Assembly (NCBI RefSeq): GCF_001544475.1
Contig: NZ_FCNW02000001.1
Coordinates: 124,001-188,000, forward strand
Length of the DNA: 64,000 nucleotides
Reading direction: 5' to 3'
From: Caballeronia humi
Lineage (GTDB): Bacteria; Pseudomonadota; Gammaproteobacteria; Burkholderiales; Burkholderiaceae
The position numbers and the translations under genes were made by a program. Every line of letters begins with the position of its first letter. The first letter of the stretch is position 1. Below, piece after piece: positions 1 to 11,265 of this stretch. The notes below the pieces were generated by a model that had not been told where the DNA came from, did no database searches, and was given only the letters and a program-made list of their open reading frames with translations.

Positions 1-3000
1 GATCACGACGTCGTCGCCGAGGCTCGGCGCAGACTTTTCCGGCAAGTCAAAGAGCGCATGATCGACCTTGAACTTGCCATCGATCTTCATGCCGCCCAGC
101 ACGCCGCCGTTCGCAATGCTCGCGCTGCCCGACAACGAAAGCTGCCGGTCCGGCGACGCAAACAGCTCCAGCTTGTCGGCGATGACACTCGCCGTCAGGT
201 CCGGCTCGTTCTGGTCGAGCCGCACCTTGCCGGTCGCGCGCAGCGTGCCGCTCGCGCCGTGGAACTCGACCTGCTGCAAATCGACGAGATTCTCGGAAAG
301 CGCGATACGAATCACGCCGTCCTTCAACTGCACGCCCTGCCCGACGAGCGTCGCCGACAGTTCATCGCCCGTCAGCATGCCGGACAGGTTCGGTTTCGCG
401 ACGATGCCCGCGATCGTCAGCTTGAGCGCCATGCGACCGCCCAGCAGATAGCTCGGGCCGAGGAGACCGCCCGTGGTGCGCAACTGCGGAATGTTCGCGT
501 CGATCGCGCCGGTGAGCGGCGATTCGTCGGCGACCGTGAGGAGGCCGTCGCGCACGACGAGCGGCGTGTGCACGTTCGCGTCGATCGTGCCGATGCGGTT
601 CGCCTGCGCGTGGAACGTCGCGTTCAGGCGATTGCCGTTGGTGAAATCGGCGCGCGCGGAAATATCGGAGATACCGAGCGCCGCCACGCCGCGCGCCGCG
701 TCGATCGAGACGTCGCCGCTGCGGCGCTTGATCTCGGCGTAGCCGGTCGCGGTCGTGCCGAGCGTGAAGTTCCAGTCGCCGTCGAAGACGAGGTCGGTTT
801 TGACCGGCGGCTCGGCGCCCGTCAGTTCCTGCCGGATTTCGAAAAGCCGCAGCACGGAAAGATTGCGCAGCGTGCCAGCCGACTGGATGCGCCCGCCTTC
901 GAGCGCGAACGACTTGAGCTCCAGCACGGCGCCTTCCGCTGACAGCCGCGTCGCGCCGAGCACGACGCGGTTCGGCGCGTAACTCACCGACAGCGGCGAC
1001 TCCATATTCACCGACGGCGTGCCCTTGTTGGAGAGCCGCGTGATCGTGCCGTCCCAGTGCGGGCCGTCGCGGGCGTCGGTAAGCTTGCCGTTCGCCGCGA
1101 GCGTCAGGTTGACCGCCTCGCCGCGCACCTTGCCAGTGGCGCTGGCGTCAAGCGTGTGGCGCGCGCGTGTGCCGGTGAGGTTGGCGTCGAGTGTCGCGAG
1201 TTCGACGCCTTCGGTGCTCAAATCGCGCGCCTTCGTCGTGAAGACGAGTGCGCCGTTCGCGCCATCGCGCAGTTCCGCGCGGCCTTCCGCGTGGCCGAGG
1301 CGGTTCGCGCCGAACACGACGCCATCGGCCTGATAGTTCGCGGCGACGTTCGGATGCGCGAACGAGCCGGTCAGGTCGCCGTCGGCCTTGACGATCCCAG
1401 CAAGGCCGAAGCCGAGCCTTTCCAGCGCGGGTGCATCGACGCGAAACCGCAGCCGGTCGCTGGGCGCGCCGAAGCTGCCGTTCAGGTCGACGTCGTTGCC
1501 CGCCACCGATAGATGCGCCTTGCTCGGCAAAATCCGCGTGCCCGCGACTTGCACGGTGCCTTCGCCGGTGAGCGGCAGATTGTCGTAGACACTTTCGCCG
1601 AGCTTGAACTGCGCCTTCGTGGTCAGAGTAGGCGCGAGCACACCGTTCGCGGCGAGCGTGCCGTTCACGCGCGCTTCGATCACGCGCGCGGGCGGCGCCT
1701 TTTTCCCTTTGCCACCCTTCACCGGCGCGGCGGCTTTCGGCGGCACGAGCAGCAGCGGATTGAACTCGACGAGCTTCGCCTTCACGTCGTAGCTCGAATT
1801 GACGTCCTTCTTCAGCGCGCCGCTCAGTTCGATGCGGCCCTTGCCTACCGAGAGCTTCACGCCTTCGAACGCCGTCTGCTTGGCGTCGAGCTTGACCTTG
1901 CCCTGCGCGCGGATCGCGGCTTTCGGGTCGTTCAGGTCGAGCGTGATCGTCTGCGTATCGCCGGCGAGCGTGACGCCGATCGGTCCCCCGAACTGCGTCG
2001 GCAGGAGGCTCGACTGGATCGCGTGCAGATCGAGTTTCGCGACTTTAAGGTCGAACTGGCCGCGATTGCCCTTGAGCGACCCGCCACCCGTCACGGTTGC
2101 GTCCTTGACGAGCCGCACGTTCAGGTCGCTGATGGTTTGCGCCGACGCGTCCAGACGCACGTTCGCGCGGGCGTCGATGAGCGGGAGGAGCTGCTGGTCG
2201 ATGGAACCCGGCTTTGCGTTCACGATCGACACCGGCCCGGTCACGACGAACGCGCCCGGCTCGGCCGGCTCGGCGGGCTTCACTTCGGCACGCACCGCGA
2301 GATCCGCGAACGGCGCGCTCGGGCTGAACGCCTGCGGATTGACGTGATCGACGGTGACGAGCGCGCTTTTCAGCGGCACGTCGCCGAACGGAAGCGCCTC
2401 GACGTGCGCGCGGCCGTTCAGCTTCATGCCGCTCGCCTGCACGTCGGCGACGAGGTTTTCCAGCGATCCCGTCAAATGCGCGCCGACCTGCACCGCCTCG
2501 CCGCTTACCTTGCCTAAGTACGTCGCGTCGCCCGTCAGCGGGAACGGCCGCGCGCCGCCATCCATATTCACCGATGCCGTCACCGCGCCGAACGGCGTGT
2601 CGAGACGCTGGACGCTCGCTTCGTGATGCCGGCCGTCGCTGTGTCCGTTGAACAGCAGGCGCGAGAGTTCGGTCGTCGTCGTGCCCTGGTGCAGGCGCAG
2701 CTTCGCGACACTCACGTCGCGGATCGCGAGCTGGATGGGCAGGCGCAGGTCCTTCGGCAGCTCCGTCTTCGTGGTGTCCTTCGGCGAGGGCGCGATCCGC
2801 GCGTCGATCGTCCCGAAATGCAGATAGTCGATCGTGAAGCGCCACGGCTCGCGCGTGAGCTCCCAGCGGCCGGAAACGCTGTCGACGGCGATATCGGTGC
2901 CTTTGCCGTCGAGGCTCTTCCAGTGGACATTGCGCAGGCGCACCCCGGTAGCGACCGCGCCGCCGTCGAGCGTGCCGGTGAGACGGCCGCCGAGCAGCGA

Positions 3001-3231
3001 CGTCGCCGCCTGCCAGACGTAGTGCGTGCCGCGCTCGCTCATCAGCGCGTAAAAGATCAGCCCGACGCCGAGTGCAAGACACAGCACGAGCGCGAGCACG
3101 ATCCCGCCGAGCCATTTCGCGAACCGCCGCCAGCCGCCGCGACGGCGCGGAGGCTTGTCGTCAGGCGCGCCGCGCTCGCCGTCGTGGGCGGCGGGTTCGT
3201 CTGCGTTCGCGGGGACTGTCGGTTCGGTCAT
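1..3231 (-). CDS. tamB: TamB, translocation and assembly module subunit (partial, 3' end outside window)
   Basis: Inner-membrane-anchored, periplasm-spanning partner of TamA, a family linked to outer-membrane protein insertion and lipid transfer. The frame is open from the ATG at 3231 to the window edge, 1077 codons without a stop. The N-terminus is charged and proline-rich, followed by one membrane segment at about residues 38-62 (KWLGGIVLALVLCLALGVG), then a long beta-rich, low-cysteine stretch typical of AsmA/TamB proteins (repeated 'L.ATG...G.A.L..' strands). The C-terminal DUF490 domain would lie beyond base 1. It starts 46 bases after the tamA stop on the same strand, the usual tamA-tamB operon. 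Function is assigned by composition, length and neighbour; I am confident of the family. Confidence 0.9.
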   Translation of the reverse strand, partial: MTEPTVPANADEPAAHDGERGAPDDKPPRRRGGWRRFAKWLGGIVLALVLCLALGVGLIFYALMSERGTHYVWQAATSLLGGRLTGTLDGGAVATGVRLRNVHWKSLDGKGTDIAVDSVSGRWELTREPWRFTIDYLHFGTIDARIAPSPKDTTKTELPKDLRLPIQLAIRDVSVAKLRLHQGTTTTELSRLLFNGHSDGRHHEASVQRLDTPFGAVTASVNMDGGARPFPLTGDATYLGKVSGEAVQVGAHLTGSLENLVADVQASGMKLNGRAHVEALPFGDVPLKSALVTVDHVNPQAFSPSAPFADLAVRAEVKPAEPAEPGAFVVTGPVSIVNAKPGSIDQQLLPLIDARANVRLDASAQTISDLNVRLVKDATVTGGGSLKGNRGQFDLKVAKLDLHAIQSSLLPTQFGGPIGVTLAGDTQTITLDLNDPKAAIRAQGKVKLDAKQTAFEGVKLSVGKGRIELSGALKKDVNSSYDVKAKLVEFNPLLLVPPKAAAPVKGGKGKKAPPARVIEARVNGTLAANGVLAPTLTTKAQFKLGESVYDNLPLTGEGTVQVAGTRILPSKAHLSVAGNDVDLNGSFGAPSDRLRFRVDAPALERLGFGLAGIVKADGDLTGSFAHPNVAANYQADGVVFGANRLGHAEGRAELRDGANGALVFTTKARDLSTEGVELATLDANLTGTRARHTLDASATGKVRGEAVNLTLAANGKLTDARDGPHWDGTITRLSNKGTPSVNMESPLSVSYAPNRVVLGATRLSAEGAVLELKSFALEGGRIQSAGTLRNLSVLRLFEIRQELTGAEPPVKTDLVFDGDWNFTLGTTATGYAEIKRRSGDVSIDAARGVAALGISDISARADFTNGNRLNATFHAQANRIGTIDANVHTPLVVRDGLLTVADESPLTGAIDANIPQLRTTGGLLGPSYLLGGRMALKLTIAGIVAKPNLSGMLTGDELSATLVGQGVQLKDGVIRIALSENLVDLQQVEFHGASGTLRATGKVRLDQNEPDLTASVIADKLELFASPDRQLSLSGSASIANGGVLGGMKIDGKFKVDHALFDLPEKSAPSLGDDVVI

Positions 3232-3277
3232 GCGTCGTGGGTCGTCAAAAAAGCCGCGTAAAAATCCGTGTAAATAA

Positions 3278-5059
3278 TCAGAAAGCGATGCCGAGCGTCA
3301 GATACGGCTTGATGCTCTTGTTCTTGAAGCCATAGGCCAGATCGACATTGACCGGCCCGACGGGACTGCGCCAGCGCACGCCCAAACCCGCGCCCGGCTG
3401 GAATACGCGCTCGCCCCAGGTATCTGTGGCAGTGCCGATGTCGAAGAACGCCGCGCCGCCCCAGTCGTGCGTGAACCAGTGCTGATACTCGGAACTGCCG
3501 GTGACGAGGTACTTGGTCGGCAGAATCGACCCGTCGACGTCATTACCGATGCTCTGATAACTGTAGCCGCGCACCGAATTCGCGCCGCCCGCGCGGAACA
3601 GCAGCGATGCCGGAATTCCGTTGGTCGGGCCACTCGTGAACACGCCGCCGAACTCCGCTCGGAACACGAACAGGTCACTTTTTGTGATCGGCAGGTATTG
3701 CAGCAGGTTCGTGTAGAACCGGATGAACGTCTGCTCGGTCGCGACGCCCTTGACCGCGAAACCGGCCTCGGCGCGGATCAGGTTGCCGCTGCGCGGAAAG
3801 AGCGGATCGTCGACGTTGCGGCGAATCCATTGCCACGCGGGCACGAGCGCACGCGCATTCGACGGGTTCGGCGCGTTTTGCGTCAGGCGATCGTCGTAGA
3901 AGATCAGGGAGTACGTGGTGTCGATGTTCTGCGTCGAGCGCGAGCGCTGCACGCCGACGCGCGCACTGTAGATGCGCGTGTCCGACACGTTGGTGTTCGT
4001 GTACGACGCCAGCACGCTGTTGACCCAGCCGCGCGCGCCCGGCGGCATCGCGAGCGTCACCTGGCCGTATTGCTGGGTCTGGTCGAGGCGCCCGGAGATC
4101 GTGAACGGATACGCCTTGCCGAAGGTATCGAGATAGCTGTACGAACCCTGGATGTGCGGGCCGGTGTCCGTCGCGTAGCCGACGCCGTAGCGCACCGCGT
4201 TGTACGGATATTCGCTGACCTTCAGGTGAATCGGCGTGTTGTCGGGCTTGGCGACGTCGTTATCGGCGTCGATCGCGACGCTCGCGTAGTACGGCGTGTT
4301 CTGCAACTGGCGCTGTAATTCATTGACGCGCGCGATGTCGTAGATGTCGCCGGGGTGGATCGGATTCACGTTGTGGATGATCTCTTCCGGGTAGCGCCGC
4401 ACGCCGCTTACGTCGAGATCGCCGAAGGTGAAGGTCGGGCCGCTGTCGAACGTCACCGACAAATCCGCGATGTGCGTGCGCGGATTCACCCGCGCCTGCG
4501 AGCGCGCGATTTTCGCGCCGAGGTAGCGGCGCGCCTGAAGCGCCTTCAACGCGGCGTTCTTGGCGTCGTTCCAGGCGTCCTGCGAGAACGGATCGCCCTC
4601 TTTCACCGAAAACGCGAAGCGCGCGGCGTTTTCCTGCTTGCGATCCTCGGTCGTCACGGCGCCCTTGAAAATGAGCGAAACCGACGCGACGGTAGTCTGC
4701 GGCCCCGGATCGACGCTCACGGTGACGGTTTTCTTGCCGTCGGTAACCGAGACGTCGGTCCGCACGACCGGCGTGAAATAGCCGTCGGTCGCGACGAGAT
4801 CGCGCACTTCCTGCGGCGCGGCGGTCACGAGGAACTCGAATTGTTCTTCACTGACATCGTCGCGCTTCGCAAAACGCGCTAAATCGAGATGGTCCTTCAG
4901 CAGGGAACGCACGCTGCGCGGAGCGTCGATATCGACGGTGTACTTGGCGAGCGCCGGACGCGCGGAAGCCAGCAGCAGGAATGCCGCGCCCACGAGCGCG
5001 ATTCGTCGGGCGAGCGGCGCGCGCGTCAAGCGTAAAGAGTCGAACAGGCGCCCCGCCAA
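3278..5059 (-). CDS. tamA: TamA, BamA/Omp85-family outer-membrane protein assembly factor
   Basis: Outer-membrane beta-barrel of the Omp85 superfamily that works with TamB. I place the start at a TTG (5059-5057): it follows a perfect GGAGG six bases upstream and gives a clean signal peptide (about residues 1-38, ending ARPALA before KYTVDI). A longer GTG-started frame to 5164 adds 35 low-quality residues. The product is 593 aa. POTRA-like repeats fill about residues 40-260 (for example FTFGDLDVSGVRRYPEEII). The barrel follows, with the family motif region GGANSVRGYSYQSIGN near residue 490, and the chain ends in a terminal aromatic strand (LTLGIAF). The first gene of the operon with tamB. Confidence 0.92.
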   Translation of the reverse strand: MAGRLFDSLRLTRAPLARRIALVGAAFLLLASARPALAKYTVDIDAPRSVRSLLKDHLDLARFAKRDDVSEEQFEFLVTAAPQEVRDLVATDGYFTPVVRTDVSVTDGKKTVTVSVDPGPQTTVASVSLIFKGAVTTEDRKQENAARFAFSVKEGDPFSQDAWNDAKNAALKALQARRYLGAKIARSQARVNPRTHIADLSVTFDSGPTFTFGDLDVSGVRRYPEEIIHNVNPIHPGDIYDIARVNELQRQLQNTPYYASVAIDADNDVAKPDNTPIHLKVSEYPYNAVRYGVGYATDTGPHIQGSYSYLDTFGKAYPFTISGRLDQTQQYGQVTLAMPPGARGWVNSVLASYTNTNVSDTRIYSARVGVQRSRSTQNIDTTYSLIFYDDRLTQNAPNPSNARALVPAWQWIRRNVDDPLFPRSGNLIRAEAGFAVKGVATEQTFIRFYTNLLQYLPITKSDLFVFRAEFGGVFTSGPTNGIPASLLFRAGGANSVRGYSYQSIGNDVDGSILPTKYLVTGSSEYQHWFTHDWGGAAFFDIGTATDTWGERVFQPGAGLGVRWRSPVGPVNVDLAYGFKNKSIKPYLTLGIAF

Positions 5060-5525
5060 ACGTGACCTCCGGCATTGGAATTGTTGTTGAAGATGGTTCG
5101 ATCCGCGGCATCGCGCTGCCCGCCGGCTCTCGACCGAGGCGGTTCGCGCCGCTTCGTCACACACTTCGATCCGGCACGAAAACCGCGCAGGCGCTATTTC
5201 ACCACATCGATACGGCCCGCCGTCTCAAAATGGACGGCGAAGAGCGTGCCTCGGGGCGATCCGAAAACATCGGTGGAAAACCGGCTGCCCGCCTTGGACG
5301 GCTCGTGGCGCCTCGGGTTCCGGCTTTCTCACGCGCGCGGCGCACGAGCGCGCTTTTCCGAAGACTCCGATAGGCCGTTCGGCCAATCCGCGGAACAAGG
5401 CCGCCGATATCGAACCGCGCGCAGTCGCTTGCGGTAAAATTGCAACGAAAATGCGGCGGCAACGGCTGCCCGCAACGAGACGAAAGCTCCCTGATCCCAA
5501 CGGACTCAACACCGGAAGTCGAATC
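5060..5525. other. Intergenic region between divergent tamA and DUF3460
   Basis: About 466 bases without a convincing gene. The tamA Shine-Dalgarno (GGAGG on the minus strand, 5066-5070) is at one end. A TAAAAT -10-like hexamer at 5435-5440 is a candidate promoter element for the DUF3460-scpA genes; I see no good -35. Open frames crossing the region have atypical composition and no recognisable domain. Confidence 0.5.
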
Positions 5526-5711
5526 ATGTACCAGTCGGACATCACCCAGTTCATCAATCAGTTGAAAGCGCAGAAGCCGTCGCTGGAAGAAGAACAGCGC
5601 CGCGGCCGCGCGCTCCTGTGGGACAAGCAGCCGATCGACCTCGACGAACGCGCGAAGCAAAAAACCTCGCGCGTCGACCAGACGCCTTACGTCTACTACC
5701 AGAACTTCTGA
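5526..5711 (+). CDS. DUF3460 family small protein
   Basis: A 61-residue protein beginning MYQSDITQFINQLK and ending YVYYQNF. It is highly charged, with a helical middle (KPSLEEEQRRGRALLWDK). I recognise it as DUF3460, a short protein of unknown function found in Burkholderiales. The internal ATG at 5526 is chosen because the family starts MYQSD; upstream in-frame codons look non-coding. The scpA start codon lies 2 bases after its stop, so the two are probably translationally coupled. That suggests, but does not show, a link to chromosome condensation. There is no signal peptide or membrane segment. Confidence 0.85.
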   Translation: MYQSDITQFINQLKAQKPSLEEEQRRGRALLWDKQPIDLDERAKQKTSRVDQTPYVYYQNF

Positions 5712-5713
5712 GC

Positions 5714-7541
<1,828 letters not shown>

Positions 7542-7560
7542 GCGAAGAGAGAACGAATAC

Positions 7561-7947
7561 ATGCAGCGAACCATGCTGAAATCGAAAATCCACCGCGCGA
7601 CGGTCACGCATTGCGAATTGCATTACGAAGGCTCGTGCGCGATCGATGAAAACCTGCTCGAAGCGGCGAATCTCGTCGAAAACGAGCAAATCGACATCTG
7701 GAACGTGAACAACGGCGAGCGCCTGACGACCTATGCGATCAAGGGCGAGCGCGGCAGCGGAATGATTTCGCTCAACGGATCGGCGGCGCGCCGGGCGCAA
7801 CTAGGCGATCTGGTGATCATCGCGGCCTTCGCGCAGGTGGACGAGGCGGAATTGAAGGCGGGCTGGAAGCCGGACCTCGTGTTCGTCGATGAGAAGAACC
7901 GCATCAAGGGCAGCCGGGATCACGTGCCGACGCAGAACTGGACGTGA
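7561..7947 (+). CDS. panD: PanD, aspartate 1-decarboxylase proenzyme
   Basis: Pyruvoyl-dependent decarboxylase that makes beta-alanine from L-aspartate for PanC. The 128-aa proenzyme carries the self-cleavage site Gly24-Ser25 in HYEGSCAID; Ser25 becomes the pyruvoyl group. This residue number matches the E. coli protein, which supports the ATG at 7561 over the ATG four codons later. The tyrosine/lysine/arginine active-site region ([16 protein letters not shown]) is intact. It is the last gene before a strong convergent terminator. Confidence 0.97.
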   Translation: MQRTMLKSKIHRATVTHCELHYEGSCAIDENLLEAANLVENEQIDIWNVNNGERLTTYAIKGERGSGMISLNGSAARRAQLGDLVIIAAFAQVDEAELKAGWKPDLVFVDEKNRIKGSRDHVPTQNWT

Positions 7948-7963
7948 TTTGAGTCAGCACGAG

Positions 7964-7985
7964 GCGGGCCGCGCGGCCCGCTTTT
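7964..7985. terminator. Intrinsic terminator between convergent panD and parA-like gene
   Basis: Perfect hairpin GCGGGCC-GCGC-GGCCCGC (7964-7981) followed by TTTT on the plus strand. It sits 16 bases after the panD stop and 10 bases before the end of the converging ParA gene. Confidence 0.75.
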
Positions 7986-7995
7986 GCATTTCGGG

Positions 7996-8619
7996 CTACT
8001 TCCCCGCCCACGCCACGATCGGCTGCCACTGCTCCAGATCCTTCTCCACGCGGCTTTTCGCAACGTCCCACACGGTGAGCCCATGCGCCGCAAGCTGCAC
8101 GTAATTTTGCGTGTCGCGTAAAAATCCGAGCACCGGCAATTCAAGCCCTTCGACGAACCGATGTAGCTGCTCCGCCGAGCGCGTGCGCGCATCCACGCGC
8201 ATTCCGACTACGCCGATTTCGATCGCGCCCTTCCTCACCGCCTTTTCCTTCGACAGTTTCTGCAGGAAATCCTGCGTCGCGAGGATGTCGAACATCGACG
8301 GCTGCAACGGCACGATCACCTTGTCGGCCAGGTCCAGCGCCAGCGCGAGCCGGTTGCCGTGAACCCCGGCGGGCGTATCGACGACGGCTTTCTCCAGACC
8401 TTTCGGCGGTTTCGAAGGCGTATCGACGTCGATCGACCACTCTTCGATCTTCGGCAGAGTGTCCGGCCGCAGCGTCAGCCACGCGTGGGAGGAGCGCTGC
8501 TTGTCGAGGTCCGCGAGCGCGACCCATTCGCCGTTCGCCGCGAAATAACCCGCCAGATTGGTCGCGAGCGTGCTTTTGCCGACGCCGCCCTTCGGATTCG
8601 CCACCACGATCACCGTCAT
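7996..8619 (-). CDS. Orphan ParA/MinD-family ATPase
   Basis: 207-aa deviant-Walker ATPase. Walker A KGGVGKST is at residues 10-17 with the signature lysine K10. A switch region VVDTPAG lies near residue 90, and DLDKQRSSHAWL replaces the usual DxDPQ at about residue 42. Members dimerise on ATP and position DNA, chemoreceptors or other cargo, or regulate cell-surface systems. The ATG at 8619 is chosen because it opens the first beta strand (MTVIVVANPKGG) and has GGGA upstream; a longer frame adds 14 unlikely residues. No ParB, parS-like repeats, MinC/E or chemotaxis gene is beside it, so its cargo is unknown. The thioesterase gene is divergent from it. Confidence 0.85.
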   Translation of the reverse strand: MTVIVVANPKGGVGKSTLATNLAGYFAANGEWVALADLDKQRSSHAWLTLRPDTLPKIEEWSIDVDTPSKPPKGLEKAVVDTPAGVHGNRLALALDLADKVIVPLQPSMFDILATQDFLQKLSKEKAVRKGAIEIGVVGMRVDARTRSAEQLHRFVEGLELPVLGFLRDTQNYVQLAAHGLTVWDVAKSRVEKDLEQWQPIVAWAGK

Positions 8620-8771
8620 AGAGTTTCCCGGAATGTTTTGCCGGACAGCCGGAAACGTCAAAATCCCGCTGGCCGGTTCGTTGTTTTGGAACCTGCAATG
8701 TTCGAGCCGTTGATATTATCGGCAAAACCGGCCTGCCGGATATCTTGCAAACAGCCAACGTTCCCCCGCCC

Positions 8772-9191
8772 ATGACGACACTTCGCCCCGCCATTACCCT
8801 CGATTTCCTGCGCAATCGCCAGCGCGGCCGGCTGCCGGAACTGCTCGGCGTCGAGCTGATCTCGCTCGAAAGCGGCACGCTCACCGGCGGATTGCCGATC
8901 CGGCCCGAGTTGCTCGCGCCCAATGGCTTCCTGCACGCGGCGAGCGTGATCGGCCTGGCGGACACGTGCTGCGGCTATGCGTGCATCGCGCATCTACCCG
9001 AAGGCGCGAAGAATTTCACGACCGTCGAGCTAAAGAGCAATCACGTCGGGACGGCGCGGGAAGGCCGGATCATCGCGAAAGCGACGGCCGTGCACCTCGG
9101 GCGCAGCACGCAGGTGTGGGACGCGCTCGTGACGAACGACGATGGAAAAACGGTCGCGCTTTTTCGCTGCACGCAGATGATCTTGTACTAA
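8772..9191 (+). CDS. PaaI-family hotdog thioesterase
   Basis: 139-aa single hotdog-fold protein, likely an acyl-CoA thioesterase of the PaaI/YdiI type. Seen: the helix-region motif [20 protein letters not shown] (family form N-G-x-x-H-x-G/A...D) and the strand [16 protein letters not shown]. Substrate cannot be read from sequence; members act on aryl- or acyl-CoA esters. The ATG at 8772 matches the family start; no clear Shine-Dalgarno is visible. Its stop codon overlaps the stop of the converging cobQ by three bases. Divergent from the ParA gene with a shared 152-base promoter region. Confidence 0.85.
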   Translation: MTTLRPAITLDFLRNRQRGRLPELLGVELISLESGTLTGGLPIRPELLAPNGFLHAASVIGLADTCCGYACIAHLPEGAKNFTTVELKSNHVGTAREGRIIAKATAVHLGRSTQVWDALVTNDDGKTVALFRCTQMILY

Positions 9192-10657
9192 CCGAACGCC
9201 TTGCCGATCGCGTCCAGATCAAGCGATTCGGCGAGTGTATCGGCGAGGCGGTCCAGCGACGCCTCCCGCAGCGCCGGGTAATCGAGCGCCTCGGCCGTCC
9301 CGACGCCCGCCCATTCGAGTAGCGCCGCGCAGGCTTCCGGCGTATCGAAGATGCCGTGCAGATAGGTCGCGGCAATTTGACCATCGTCCGAGATGGCGCC
9401 GTCCGGGCGACCATTGTCGAGATGCACAGCGGGCCGCGCCAAAGCCCCGCCGCTCGTGCGCCCCATGTGTATTTCGTAGCCCCGGACCGGCGCAGCGCCG
9501 CCGAGCGTCAGCCGTCCGGTGACGTTTTCCAGCAGCTTGTGCGGCGTGAGCGTCGTGGATAAATCGAGCAGCCCGAGCCCTTTCGCCCGCCCCGGCGGGC
9601 CTTCGAAGCCATCCGGATCGTCGATTTCGCGCCCCAGCATCTGCATCCCGCCGCAGATGCCCAGCACCTTCCCGCCATAGCGCAGATGCCGTTCGATCGC
9701 GCGATCCCAGCCGTTTTCGCGCAGCCAAGCCAGATCGCGCGGCACGCTTTTCGAGCCCGGGAGCACGATCAGGTCGGCGGGCGGCGGCGCGATGCCGGCC
9801 CGCACGTACTCGAAATCGACCTGTGGATGCGCGCGCAACGCATCGAAATCCGTGTGATTGCTGATGCGCGGCAGCGCCGGGACGATCACCTTCAGCGCAT
9901 CGCGCGCGCCGCGCGTGTGCGGCGTGCTCGGCAGCATGTCCTCGGCATCGAGCGTCAGGCCGTGCAGATACGGCACGACGCCGAGCACGGGCTTGCCCGT
10001 CTGTGCCTCCAGCCAGTCGAGGCCGGGTTTCAACAAGCCGATATCGCCGCGAAACCGGTTGATGACAAAGCCGCGAATCCGCGCCCGCTCGCTCTCCGAC
10101 AAACACGCGAGCGTGCCGAGCAGATGCGCGAACACGCCGCCGCGATCGATATCGGCGACGAGCACCACCGGGCAATCGACACGCTCGGCAAACCCCATGT
10201 TCGCGATGTCGCGATCGCGCAGATTGATTTCGGCGGGGCTGCCCGCCCCCTCGACGATGATCGCGTCAAACCCTGCCTGAAGGCGCGCGTAGGACGCGAG
10301 CACGGCATCGAACGCGATCGTCTTGTACTCGTGATACGCCCGCGCATCGAGGTTCGCGTGCGCGTGGCCGTGGATGATGACTTGCGCGCCGCGATCGCTC
10401 GTCGGCTTGAGGAGCACGGGATTGAAGTCGATCCGAGCATCGACGCCGGCCGCGATTGCCTGCAGCGCCTGCGCCCGGCCGATCTCGCCGCCATCGACCG
10501 TCACCGCGCTGTTGAGCGCCATGTTCTGCGGCTTGAACGGCGCGACCCGCACGCCGCCGCGCCGCGCGAGGCGGCACAGGCCGGCGACGAGCGTGCTCTT
10601 GCCGGCATCGGATGTGGTGCCCTGGATCATCAGCGTGCCGCGCGGTGCGAAATGCAT
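9188..10657 (-). CDS. cobQ: CobQ, cobyric acid synthase (glutamine-hydrolysing)
   Basis: Amidates four carboxyl groups of adenosylcobyrinic a,c-diamide using glutamine and ATP. The 489 aa hold an N-terminal dethiobiotin-synthetase-like ATPase domain ([18 protein letters not shown], residues 13-30; [13 protein letters not shown]) and a C-terminal triad glutaminase domain. The glutaminase has nucleophile Cys in [12 protein letters not shown] and His in [10 protein letters not shown]. It is monocistronic on the minus strand, divergent from cobU with 56 bases between starts, and has no cobalamin riboswitch in front. Working alone here, it marks the boundary between corrin-ring synthesis (genes absent from this window) and nucleotide-loop assembly. 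Confidence 0.96.
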   Translation of the reverse strand: MHFAPRGTLMIQGTTSDAGKSTLVAGLCRLARRGGVRVAPFKPQNMALNSAVTVDGGEIGRAQALQAIAAGVDARIDFNPVLLKPTSDRGAQVIIHGHAHANLDARAYHEYKTIAFDAVLASYARLQAGFDAIIVEGAGSPAEINLRDRDIANMGFAERVDCPVVLVADIDRGGVFAHLLGTLACLSESERARIRGFVINRFRGDIGLLKPGLDWLEAQTGKPVLGVVPYLHGLTLDAEDMLPSTPHTRGARDALKVIVPALPRISNHTDFDALRAHPQVDFEYVRAGIAPPPADLIVLPGSKSVPRDLAWLRENGWDRAIERHLRYGGKVLGICGGMQMLGREIDDPDGFEGPPGRAKGLGLLDLSTTLTPHKLLENVTGRLTLGGAAPVRGYEIHMGRTSGGALARPAVHLDNGRPDGAISDDGQIAATYLHGIFDTPEACAALLEWAGVGTAEALDYPALREASLDRLADTLAESLDLDAIGKAFG

Positions 10658-10713
10658 GGTGTCGTCGGTTTCTTGGAGGGCCCGCTATCTTAGCCCGCCG
10701 TTACAATATTGCG

Positions 10714-11259
10714 ATGACCTCTGCTCCAGTGCGTGACCTTACCTTCATCCTCGGCGGCGCGCGTTCGGGCAAGAGCGCTTATGCCGAGCGGCTCGCCGCC
10801 GAAAGCGGCTTGCCCGTCACATACGTGGCGACCGCGCGCATCGGCGACGCGGAATTCGAGGCGCGCGTCGCGCATCATCGCGAGCGGCGCCCCGCGCATT
10901 GGAAGCTCCTCGAAGCGCCGCTCGATCTCGCGGGCGCATTGCGCTCGGCGGCGCGCGAAGGACAGTGCGTGCTGATCGACTGCCTGACGCTCTGGCTTGC
11001 GAACCTCCTCTGCCCGCCCGATGCCGCCGAGCCGCACGCCTTCCCCCAGCAAGCCTTCGATTCCTTCGATTCAGCGTTGAAAGAAGCGCCCGGCAAAATC
11101 ATCGTCGTGAGCAACGAAATCGGGCTGGGCGTCGTGCCGCTCGGCTCGGTGACCCGCCGCTACGTCGACGAACTCGGCCGCCTGAATCAGCGCGTCGCCG
11201 CCGCGAGCACGCGCGCGACGCTGATGGTCGCGGGCCTGCCGCTCGCGCTCAAGGGCTGA
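10714..11259 (+). CDS. cobU: CobU, adenosylcobinamide kinase / adenosylcobinamide-phosphate guanylyltransferase
   Basis: Phosphorylates adenosylcobinamide and transfers GMP to give AdoCbi-GDP, the substrate of CobS. The product is 181 aa. Motifs: P-loop ILGGARSGKSAYAE at about residues 11-24, DCLTLWLANLL near residue 90 and the C-terminal GSVTRRYVDELGRLNQ. The ATG at 10714 is chosen because the protein should begin just before the P-loop strand. A TACAAT hexamer ends only 6 bases upstream of this ATG and no Shine-Dalgarno is visible, so the mRNA may be leaderless. First gene of cobU-cbiB-cobD-btuF. Confidence 0.95.
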   Translation: MTSAPVRDLTFILGGARSGKSAYAERLAAESGLPVTYVATARIGDAEFEARVAHHRERRPAHWKLLEAPLDLAGALRSAAREGQCVLIDCLTLWLANLLCPPDAAEPHAFPQQAFDSFDSALKEAPGKIIVVSNEIGLGVVPLGSVTRRYVDELGRLNQRVAAASTRATLMVAGLPLALKG

Positions 11260-11265
11260 GCGCCC

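Noticed and set aside
58..2517. Several + strand open frames across the tamB region
   Set aside because: The minus strand carries one uninterrupted 1077-codon frame with an N-terminal anchor and TamB-like strands next to tamA; the + frames are fragments without domains.
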